From positions 45,431,269-45,495,268 of the forward strand of contig OX439041.1 in NCBI GenBank assembly GCA_949317995.1: 64,000 nt of DNA, given 5' to 3'. The notes beneath the pieces are model-generated. The model was not told the origin of the DNA. It was given only the letters and a program-made list of their open reading frames with translations, and did not search any database. Source of the DNA: Acholoe squamosa. Lineage: Eukaryota; Annelida; Polychaeta; Phyllodocida; Polynoidae. The position numbers were made by a program, and so were the translations under genes. This document shows positions 10,426 to 23,000 of the stretch, piece by piece. The first letter of the stretch is position 1, and the number at the start of each line of letters is the position of its first letter.

Positions 10426-13400
10426 GTACTGTACACTCCACTATAAATAATTTTTAAGTTTCACTTTGAAATGTTGGTTTGTTTCCAGTAAAACAGGGCC
10501 TAGTATTTCGAAGGGGGGGGGGGTGGGAAATAGATGCTTTTGGATATTTTTTGAGTCTGTGAGCCGAAACCATGACGCGTTTTTGTTGCAGTGAATATAA
10601 ATCGCAAAAAGAAAAGATTTTCTAGATTCTGTGCTTTTTATTGAAGCCATGGTTATCAACAAATAAACGGAAAGTGGACAGAAAGGGCTGTCAAAAATGA
10701 TAAGCTTTCTTGCGATTTGTCAGAGCATCATCATCTCATCTCTCTTCCCTAACACTCTTCCCCGGCAGCTATGGTCAGATTTGACGCTAGGTGATGACAG
10801 TTGACAGAGCAATGAGAGAAGTCCTTTATTCACCTCAGTAACACTACATATTATAAGCTGGGCTTATGTGCAACATACCCTAATATGATGCTTTTTTTAC
10901 ATTGTGTATTGCCATTTCACTTGCAATAGTACTGATCCACCGGGACTTTGCACGATACAGTGTATAAATTTGGTAGGACAGGACCAGCTAGCCGGGGATA
11001 TGGGTATACCAGGCCAGATTATTAACTGGTTTTGTGTTTTTCAGATTTCTAATTACCAGTACCTGGAACTTAACCTTTAATGCTCTCAGGATATCAGTGT
11101 GACACGACCTTGAGGTGCACTTTGACCTTGACCTAGTTACTGTCACTGATCCCGGATACAGTGGAATGAGGTCAGAAAAACGCCGTTGCCACTCACCTAG
11201 ATATAAATACGATGGTGACTGAGTTAGTATGGGTTTGGACGTGGTAAACATGTGGTTGTCTTTATTTATACACTGCACTGTCTCATGGCCGTCATCCAGG
11301 GTGCGCCAGCCTCTGGGGGCCACCACATTCATTGTTCTCAGTACTAGACCTACTAACCTCAGTCCTGTCTGTCCTAGCGTCAGACCTATGAACTCAGCCA
11401 TGGACGTGTGAGAAAGTCAGGATAAGAACTCTTCAGAATAAAAAAGAGGAATACCTTTGTCAAATGAGGCTACCACAAGAGCGACCAAACATTCATGTCC
11501 TTGAGTCCTGGAGCATTTTGTGGATGGTGCAGATCTTCTCCACCTCTTGTATTTAAAGATACGCTCTCCAGAGATAAGACTCAGATTCAGTCCACCTCGC
11601 ACCAGAATAGTCATGAGCACGCCTATTTCAGTGGCTCCACTGGGTGATGTGGCCTAGAACCACTTTTCATAAAAATCTAGCAGTGGTGCGATCTCTCCGG
11701 GGATTTATCTTATATCTGTAGGAGTTCCTCCACTCTTTGGCCAAATTGTTGACCCTTATGATTTCCCAGGTTCAATTCGAAATATATTTGGGGTGTCTTG
11801 ATATTTTTAGACTGATGACCCAATAACCTGGCCGGAATCTGCTCAGTAGTTTCCTACTCAATGATCCAAATCATGAAATCACATCCTTGATCTAGGGAGT
11901 GCACACTCACGCTACTGAGTTTAGGGATTTGCTCCAATCAGGGAGTCTATCTAGAATGGTCCTGATCAATGGAACTTTATGAAATTATAAGATTCAAAAG
12001 GATGTTAAATCCGCACCCTGAGTTTGGTAATATGCGAATGGCCCCCCTTCCTCTAAAAAAAAAAAGAAGATAATAAACCAGTAATCAGTGGATCCTCCCC
12101 CTCCCTCCTGTGCGCTGTAGAGAGTTGGTGAGCCAGGGGGGAGGGTGGGCTGCAAGGGTGATTTCTCCTCCCTCTACCCCACTGGGTCTGACTTTGGCTC
12201 TAAGCCGAAGCTTATACGCTTGGGTTTACAGTGGTTGACGCTAGTTTTTGATCATATTTGTGGCTGTGCATCGCTATCATGGTACCTATCAGGGAGAGGG
12301 ATTTTACTAATCATAAGAGGATCTAATACCAAGAGTTGGATCAGTGTTGGGTGTGGCATGATGGTTATACAACAGATTGCTGGTCAGTTTCCAAGAATCC
12401 GCTGATCGTACCAAGTATGGGTCCTGGAGAGATTAGATCGTCGCTTCAGTGCAACAAGGTTGTAAGTGACATTTTGGCAAAATTGAGTTTTCTTCTGTTT
12501 TAACATCTATTGATCCATATCTACTAGTCACAGACCTGAGACCCTACGATTAAGGGTCTCAGTGACCCCCATACAAGTAGATAAGACTGACAGTGGTACT
12601 GTGCTGTAGAGCTAGAAGTGGCAAATACTTTGTTTACATGTGCTTGGTTTGAATATTTAGAAAAAGATTTGGTAAAAATCCTGAAGTCCATATAAATTTT
12701 AGGTGTCTTTCTAGATGTTTTCAAAAGATTGAAGCATAGCTAGGTGTATTTAATATGTTACATTCACTGCAAGTTTGCCGACCGAATTTCCGAAAATCCA
12801 ACATGGCCGCCATGTTTCTTAAGAAAGAATGTCAGGATTTTTAAAATCGCATTTTAGGCAGGTTAATCATTCATATCCCATCTTGATGAAATTGATTATG
12901 GTGCAAGTCAAAGGTCCAAATTAAACAGAAATGTAGATTATGTATAGATTCAATCAGGAATGAAGACATGAGAGTGCGCCGAATCTTTCGATGCATCCAA
13001 TCTCAAAAACTCAGGCCCCAGTATGCCAAACTCACAACAAGTATGTGAGTTGGGCGCCGATCAAACAAATATCTACCCTAAATCCTCGGTCATAAGCCGG
13101 ATTTTTTTTCGATTTTTTCCCAAAGCCCCCCCCCCCGGCTTATGACCGGGGTTTTTTTTTACTATAGAATAAAGAGAAAATGGTAAAAATTTGACCCAAA
13201 AACCGGCTTTTATTTTTTTCCTGAACTCGCCCCCCGGCTTATGACCGGGGCCGGCTTGTGACGGGGGATTTACGGTACCTACTTTCAAAGTATTGAAGCT
13301 CTATCTATGATATGTGTGCCCACAGGCCCCAGTGCAACAAGACTGTCTCAACTGTGTCAAAGAGTTTAAATGCTGTACAATCCTTGACTGTGTGCTATAG

Positions 13401-16400
13401 TAATTGTAACATTTCTTTTGCCTAAAGGTGGGGTCTAGTGCCATTTTTGACATACACATTATCATTATGCATGCACAGGGGTGCTTAAGGGGCAGAATTT
13501 ACGACATTTCTATGCCATTTTGGTCTGGATCGTAGTTGAGAAACATACCTTGGCCATGTTTTTGTACAGACTTCTAGATGGACTTTTAAAAAGGACATAT
13601 GTCGGTGTTCCAACTTTCTACTACCGAAGATGAGAAGAAAGAACTGCAATTGCACTGTATGTACATCGTCTTTTTTTTTTCAAAATAGAACATGAGGTAT
13701 GGCATGTTTCATTTCCTGGAGCTATAATTGGAGAATATTTTGTCGGACTGTGGGGTATATGTAGTTGCAAATCAAACTATTGTCGGCGTGGGATATTAAC
13801 TTCATTCCATGTTGGTGCCTGGAGGGATTCCTAGCTGCAATCGTCTTGGTGATCTTATATTAAATGGCCTGCATGGTGAATATGTCTTAGTAATGGCGGT
13901 AATTAAATGTCACAAGTCTAGCCTAGGTTGTTGTCACTTGTAACACTACAAACATGTTAAGATGTTAAGTAGGAGTCCCGGACCAGAAGGCAGTATCTAC
14001 TTCTCCTATCAGTGGCTACTGAGAATATGCTGATCAACAACTGCATATTGCAGTAGGTACTGCTGAAATACTTCCGAAACAGCTGACTCTACACTGCATT
14101 TTCAGTCTAGACTCAGTAGTGTACTGACTATCAACTGAATATGCACTGCATTTCAGGCTAGAATCAGTAGTCTACTGACTCTCAACTGAATGTTAATAGA
14201 TTCCAGAAATTATACACTCTGTGCAGCAGCATAGATGAAGTAGTCTACTGACCATCTACTGGTATGACTCTGTCCATTCACAGATTATTTACCTGATGCT
14301 TCTAAGACAGTCCATAGTGTGAATGTCAGTATGGTTGTGAACAGCAATCAAAAGATTCAGTAATGTAATAATGAAACTATCCAGTGTTTGTGGAGACACG
14401 CATACTTCACCCCTTTGCATATGAATATCTTATTCAGTGCCAGTAATGGATACACATGGATGTTGGAGTGTATGAAAGTGAGGAATTACTCACCGACTTT
14501 ATATACAGTACAAATATACTGAATCATCAAGTATTCTTTTGGGCCCCATCATGACATATTTTTTTTACATAGTATCCATGTATCATTGATAATTACAAAG
14601 TGCTTGTCTCATCACCTTAACATCAGTAAACCGAAAGGCATTATACTATAGCAGAACTCTATAGATATGTCTACTCTTACCCTTTCGCTATGGTAAGAGT
14701 TACCCAATACTACTGAATCAATACTGCCCTAGCCCCCTCCTACATGATTTGCATGCACTACTAGGAAGTAGTAACTGCTCCACATAGCTGATGGGGCGGT
14801 GGCTCAGGGGGCTAATGCGTTGATAGAGTAATCAGAAGATCCCAAGTTCAAATCCAGCAAGGACCACCTAGAGAGGCATTGGTAGTGCCAGTACTAGAAC
14901 AGCGGCTGCTTCTTTTATGCTTCTACCTGCCCCCAGCAGTAGTTTTCAGTATGATCTACTGCTCAACTACTGCTATAGCAGCAGCCATGCAGTAGTGCTG
15001 ATTGAACACTGCCCCAACCCCATATATGGTCATGCAGCATTAAATAAGTAGATACTGTTCAAATGCTGCCATCTAATTTACATAATTGGGACAACTGATT
15101 CAATACTGCTTGCATGCTGCTAATACTACTGTTCTACTACTGTACCACTGCTGCAGGTTTTGTGGTGCTGAGCAGTAGAATGACAGTAGATGCTGATACA
15201 ATAATACTGTTTCTGATGCTGCTTTCACACTGAATCACTACTGTCACACCACACTGTTTCCCAGCTGCTTTAGTGCTGCATTTCTACTGCATTTTGGTCC
15301 GGGGTGTCATCGATACATACCATATCGATACGTCGCCATTTACAAAACATCGATTATCGCATCGATAATACCAATATATCGATACAGTCTTTATTACCCC
15401 AAAAGTACAGATCTAGACCTTTCTAAAACTGTAAGAATTTTGTAAAAATTCCTACTAGAACCAGAGTTATTGAACAAATTACCTGGTGATATGGAAAAAA
15501 AATCAAGTATAAAATATTTAAGGACTTCAAAAATTATTTTTCAATGCTTCACTTTTTTGCCGAAAAGAGGAAATATACAAGTGGCTCTAACATCTGTTCT
15601 AATTGGAGTATTTGAACAATTCTTTCACTGTTAGAACGTCCAGATCAAGGCCATTTTAGCCTGTATCATGATAGTCGATATATTCGGGATATCGAGATAA
15701 AAATAGTGATAATCAAAATCGAAATAAATTGGATATCAATGACACTCCTAATGTTAAGCCTCACTCATTTCAATGTCCTCCATACAGTGTTGATTCAAGT
15801 AGATGCAGTGTTGACCAAGCAGTGTTGACCATGCAGTGTTAATTCAAGTAGATTCTTTATTTCTGCAATCTTGCAAATTTATACTTTATTTATACTTTCT
15901 CAGAAAAAAGTGGAGCAATTTGGGACAGAATAATTATTTAGAACTTCATTTTCAAGAGAAACTTTCCAAATAGTGAAAATTATTACTTGAATTCGATAGA
16001 AATACAGGTTCTTAGAGCAGGATATTCTGATACTTAATTTCACGTTCATATATACTAGTACTTTGAGGCGCCTACTTTGATTCTGGAGAGATGGTAATTC
16101 AAATAAGACAAGGTCCATTGGCAACACTGCCGGAGTGTCATTTTGTTTTGATGTAGGGGTGACATAGTCTAGGGCATCTAGTCACTGTGCGCGACTCAGT
16201 TAAGGACTGAGTCGCTGGTACTGCCCTAGCTAAAACTTGCAGGTGCTCTAGAAACAGCAAGTTTCTAAGAATAACATTTGACAGAAACAAATCCCCAACA
16301 ATCAGCTTATAATATTGACAAGAGTACCACCTTAGTTTTGCTGTCTGTGAGTGGGAAGAGCGTCTTTTGTTGGAAACCTTTGGATCGCACCTTTTTTCAA

Positions 16401-16995
16401 GGTTTGGCACATGCTGTGTGGGCTGCAACAGGTAGCTATCAGCAGGTGCATTTTCTGCCAGACAGGAAGTCAATCTCTACTCACCAAGCAGATTCTCATG
16501 GATAACATTATTTCATGAATAACACCTCTGTTGTGAGACCTGAAACCACTTCCATCATGGCCGACCGTGGCAGCTAAACTTGATGTGAAGGCTAACAGAT
16601 TTGCAAGAACCAAATAATCTGGGCCCCCGTATGAAAGGTTTCTCACAAAATGGCAACAAACATGTCTTAGGAAGCCATCCTTAAGAGGAAATTGACATAA
16701 AAAGATTATGTCCTACAATTCCAGCCACCTGACAAATAAGCCCTATGCAGGAAGCCTGACTCTCCCGTTAGGTAAGAGTCAGCGCCCGCCGGACAAAGGG
16801 CATCGGACCAGATGTCAGTCATAACTCCACTATCGAGACTTGTGCCCGAGTCTAGGGGTGACACGGAATGTGATCGGGGTGTGACACGGAATGGCTTTCT
16901 CTGGGTTCCTCACTACAGAGTCAGGCACAGTGCACAATGTCATGACTGTAACGTACGTAATCTGATGATGACATTGTTATACACCGATATCAGGA

Positions 16996-17026
<31 letters not shown>

Positions 17027-20000
17027 AGTGCAGTCACGTGTTTAGCCGTGTGATTCGACTACGGAGGTGTATGGGATGATCCTAGGCTATGGGATATGTG
17101 TGCGGGGACCACATTGGCCCCACCTCGTAGTCTACCGATTACGTCACTGGTAAACAGGCATGCTGGGAGGTACTGGTAGCCCACCAAACTAGGTCGCCAG
17201 AGAAGTTGGGGGGGGGGGGAGGTATCTGGGCGATTTGTCGTGATAGATGATAGATAGTGGAAGGTGATTGAACTGAATGAGTATCATCAGCTTTGTGATG
17301 TCCCACCAGGTTCCTCTGTTTATCATTTTCTCTGTATATATATGTGGTTTTAAGTTAAAATGGGCCATAGAAAATGTTGATGTTGTCACAATTTAATCAG
17401 GTGAATGGAGCTATATAACCCCTAATGGTACGGTGGTAATCCTTCCTATTCTATCCATGTTGTAAAGGTCTCCCTAATGGAAGACCGTCATATGTCACAT
17501 CAACATTTGCATGATTCACATGTACATCATACAATATGATGTACATGTGAATCATGCAAATGTTCTAATTATTGAAGGAAATTAAAATTTTCAATTCAAT
17601 GATAGGGCAATTTCCCTTCATAAAAGTTAGGCTTTGATTTATCATTGATAATCTACAGTAGCCTTTGAACGAGTGAATGACAGTTTGATATCAGCAGTTG
17701 ACATTTCAGTGATACCAGAGAAGATTCGGACTTATACTTTGTACCCACCCTACTGTGAAATTAAATAATGGCTTTTTGCACGTTGCAATCTAACCCTGCC
17801 CCTGTTTAGGTTTACCCTGATCTCCATGTGCACTTGAACAAGCCGAGTCAACAACAACAGTGACCCAGCAAAATATGCGGAGTGAGAGGCCATGAGGTCT
17901 AGTGCTGGTTGGGGGAGGTGTAGTGGGGAGGTGGGGGGGGGGCTACAAAAAGAGGAAGTGTCACATAACTAGAACATGTCATGTATGACACCATATGTAA
18001 CCGGCAATTTATACACGTAGTTTGTTGACTAGGTAGAAAAATGGGTCTTTGTGGAAGTCATTTGTATCACACTGTGATTCACACTATTGGTAGTAATATA
18101 GGCACCGTACATGGATTATCAGAAAGGGAAGTTATGCACAAAGCAAGAAAAGAAAAAGGGGAAAAAAGAGCAGAACAGGAAAAGAAGAAGAAGACACACA
18201 AGTTTAATATCCAGGAGAAGCAGAAATTAATTTTCGCATTCATTGACAGAATATCGTATATAGTCATACCATACCACCAACCAGCTTTGTTGTAAAACAA
18301 TATGCCTTATCTATTTTTGATGACACTACTTCATCTTTATCTGAGGGACCACGTGACTGGGTGATTTACAAAAAAAGAAGAGTAGATAAGAGAGATATTA
18401 AAAGGTTGACAATAGGAGTGGTATCATAAAGGAGACCTGGCTTTCTAATCTGTGACCCCTTCGTTATATGGCCTCGTTGTGGTGTTATCGGTTTATGATG
18501 ACGTCAATAGATACCACCCATTCCTAATCACATAGGTAGTGCCACTCAGTGGCCGCCAACAGGTGATAAGGATGATATGGGGAATGGAATCGGCCTTATC
18601 TGTTACACATGCAGTAATCTGTTCTAGACGTAGGTCTGATAAGGCACATTTAGTTTCCATTTATTAAGCAACGCTTTCATGAATGTGCTACCTTTCCTTC
18701 TTAAGAATTCTTATCAAAATTGATATTCTTATCAAAATTGATATCTCATTGTGATAGAGGACCCCGTTCTGACATCAGCGCACTCCAGCAGAGGGTGGCG
18801 CTGTAAACAGTACGAGAGGACCCAAATTATATGACCCCACTTCAGATCGATGTTTGGATTGTGGAATGTCTCTCACAAATTGTTTCAATCAATGAATGTA
18901 ACCTTGTGTATATGGCTCATAGTAGGGTTGATTTGGAGCTCCCGGCAAACTGGTTTACACAGGTTCCAATAATAAATCCCATGGCAAAACACTGGAATCC
19001 CCGGGCTGGAATCTTGTCTTGGACTCAGGTATACCCCCATCCATTCCAAAGCTACAAAAGTAGACAAAGGACATTGGCATGGTGATAACGCACAATTTAC
19101 AGCAGGAAGTTTATTTTATCAGTGTCTATAACAAAGTTATGTAATGAATGAATGTGTGAAATAAAGTAAGCATGATTTGTTTGGGAGTTGTCATAAACGA
19201 CCCTCACCTTGGTGGTGACCTTCCTGTGCCTTTTGGGTACTTTCCATTAAGGAACGTTACGTTGACCTGATGATAAGATTAGAGACAACTGCCCGCCCCC
19301 TCCCCCCCCCCCCCACACACACACTACACCGCTACATGCCGTAGTGAATATATACAGGCTATGTTGGTGGCAACGTGTCGTGTACCTAAATCAGCATTTT
19401 AATGAGAATCAGGGTTGTAGTCATGTATTCAGGAGTTGAAGTAGTTGGTGCTGTATGTGTGCCAGTGGTGAAGGGCTGAGTCAGAGCCCACAATAGAAGC
19501 TGGTCTCATACCAGGGGTAAACCTCTGAGTCAGGCCACAACCACAGCCAGGCTTCGTCCCTCCTCCCCTTTAATATGCTATCTACAGATGGAAATTTGAG
19601 ATATCATTAATAACAATAGCAAAACGACATGTAAATCACATGCTGCCCAGTGCTGTCAAAGCATGTGTTTTGTGTGCGATGGAATGTCAATAGACTGCAT
19701 CGAGCATTTATAATCAATGATTTTGAATTTCAATTTTCGATAATGAGAAATATCTTGTTGCGTAATGTTAAGCCATGGATCAGTTGTTGTACAAAATGGG
19801 ACCCCTGGTCATATTGATCTTCACATAAAACATAATACAGTAAAACACTCACTCATTGTATTTATAGCTATGTCTGTCGGCATCAATATTATACTATTAG
19901 GTGTACATACCGTAGTGGCCCGTTTTAGCGCACCTGCGGTAATATATTTCAGTCTATGACTTGCCCTGCGTTTATATGAGACCTGCGGTTATTTGAAGTA

Positions 20001-23000
20001 TAAAAATGTATGGAAAATCAAATTTTGAAACCTCCCTCTACCCTGCGCTAAAACGAGACCTGCGCTAATTTGAGAACCTGCGCTAAAACGGGCCACTACG
20101 GTATACATTCTATACATCGTGTACTGGTAAGAACACCACACTGGGTGAGGGGGTGGGTGGGTCAGCCTCCTTGGAGACAGGGTTATAAGACCAAGTTATT
20201 CTGGCAGCTCTAACCAAACTGGCTTGGTGCCAATAAGGACGATCAAACCCTGCTGAGCTGCTGCCCCCTACCTGGACTTCCTCCACCTATACGTAACCTT
20301 CTTATAATGCTATTTAGGAAGGCTGAAAGGTAGAGTTATTTGTTTGGATGTTTGTAGGCATTGAGCCAGACATATTGCGGTCGCACTGAGTTTGGCTGAG
20401 ATATGTTGTATAATAGTACCGGTATACATAATCCTCTTAATACACTAGGCGTGCCAGTTCTGATTATAATGCTGTAAAACGCTGCATATACATGTACCTA
20501 TGATACCCAGGGTATGACCTATACCGGTACTAGGGGTTTTTCATATTGAGGCATGGCAGCCTTTTTAGACGCCAAGTGCGGCCCAAACCTTATACAGAAA
20601 CGCAGGTTATGGCTTCAAGCCGCTCATACACCGTTGCAGCTTGTATGGGGGACTTAAATGAGAGGCCGGACCAGATCTCAACACACACAAAAGGAAAGGG
20701 AAAGAAAATAGAATTAGTAAAAGGCTAGAGTCAGTGACCTTGTGGCCACCAGGCATGGTTATCAGACTTATCAAACAGTGAAACAGGCCACCTTCCCTCC
20801 CCATCTCAGTAGACACTTATTGATAATAGAATAGCGACTATAGATAACAAGAGAGTGAATTATGATGTGACCTTTCTACCACTCATTATTGATATCAGCT
20901 CAGATAATGCGGCCAATATGATCCTGTTTCCATAAATCCCACTTGCTATCATCAGAAAACACGTTTGGCTGATAAGACTGGGTTCACTGGGCCATTTTCA
21001 AGAGACCCATCTACGATGGGTTGTGTATGAGACCCTTTATGTTGGTTAAAACTGGGATAATTATGTCATATTATTTTTGGATTAAGCAGGGAAGATAGAG
21101 GTGAATATTGTATTATGCAACTCTCAAAGTCTAGGGGTATCACTGAGGATATCAACTGATAGTAACTGATAGTAACTGGCGTAAGTATAATGATGAATAC
21201 TCGTTGTGTAACATAAGATAACTACACACGTGTGCATGGTGTATATAAGATGATCAATTATGACTATCCACTGCACATTGAACCTATGAACCAAAGGGAC
21301 CAGAATAAAAAGACGAAAAATTCACTAATACATTAAGCCGACTTGATGCTGACAGTACAAAATTGTAATTCTCAAAGAGAGCTGTTTCAAAATCCAATAC
21401 TACTTAACAGATTTGTTGATTTTGGGGTCCTTTTCCAACCCCGCTGTGACCTCAGTCTTACAGAAAAATGAATTAAAATGTGATAGCTAGTCCATGAGTA
21501 CTACCGGATAGTGCGACATACCTACACAGGTACAGTGGTAGTGCGACATACATACCAGTGTAGGTATCAGCACTGATAGGGGAAGGGTTGAGAGTCCAAG
21601 GTACGGCTTTAGTCCATACACAATGTAATCAACTGATAAGCAGACTGATTGATAAGAAATCAGCCCTCGACCTGGACTCACAGTCACAGTTATCAGTGTA
21701 TGGTTCGGGGTGAGTCGGTTAGTGGACAACCTGCTAGTCACACCACCTGCAGGTGTGAACAGGTCCAGGTCATGTACCATATCCCTGCTATAAGGAACCA
21801 CACGCATACTCTAAGGAACCACATCCGTACTCTAAAGAACCGTATCTTCATGAACCACACACCTGCTCTGAGCAGCCATGTACCTGGCCTACCAGATGTG
21901 GCTTCTGCTTTTTACGACAACTACCTCCCCAGTAGAGGTCTATTGTAACTTCTATCGGGAATGAGCTCAATATAAGACAACAACAGGCACTAACCCAGTG
22001 CAGGGCTAATGTGGCTTCTATTGGTCTAGGCTGGCTTCAAGTACCTACTGTATCCTCCGACAACCCAGTATAGATCTAGAGTGACAGCTATTAGTCTCGG
22101 GTGGATTCCAGTAACTACAACAACACCATTCCAAGACATAATAGAGGTCTAGTATGGTAGAGTAGAGGTCTGGTCTTGTGTGGCAGAGAAGATGTCTGGT
22201 GTGGCTTCCGTTATAGATTTAGTAAAGGTATATTGTAGCTTCTATCAACTATAACAGCCATCACTCCAGTAAAGCCCTATGGTGCCTTTTTCAACTAGAA
22301 CAGCTGCCACCTAGTAGAAGTCTTGTGTAACTTTGGTTTATCTACTAAACATATATCTGTGTATATGTGTACGAGTCTACACAGCCACACGGCACTTGCC
22401 CCTCACTACCACACATGCTCCATATACATCCACATACCAGGCCACACTGGAGGAGGCGTTATCACCTGGATAGGGAAAGGACAGGATCCCTGGATAGAAA
22501 AAGGACAGGATACCTGATTAGAGAAAGAACAGGATACGTGGATAGAGAAAGGACAGAACCTCCATCATCACGTCTGTATTCATGACCCCTTTCCCTGACC
22601 CTCTTCCCTGCTCATCTCCAGTGGCAGTCACCCTGACTTGTACTCTTGTCTCTGTACTTCCCAGGAGTCACAACGAAGGCTGGTCTGTGGTCTGACTGAG
22701 TAATTGACCCACTCCAAGTCTCTCTACTCACATGTCCTGTGGGGGCATACCTGGACGTTGTATACATACACACTCACTGGTATAATTCAAGTGTTGTAAA
22801 CGAGTACTCAAAGGCACTGGGTACCTGGGACTATGAGCATGCACCTTTCTTTTAGTACATGTAATTGTATTATGCACACCAAGGCTTTGGGCGTGGACCA
22901 TCTCTGTAGGTTCAATGACCTATGCCAGTCTTCATGGTATAAGCAGAAGAAGGTAGTGTCGTTCAATACCTGCAGTCATCATAACTAGAACAGAGGACAT

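Noticed and set aside
14793-14869. tRNA gene
   Set aside because: Pol III boxes are present but acceptor and anticodon stems do not pair properly; a SINE head explains it better. The same applies to 6597-6661 and 63018-63077.
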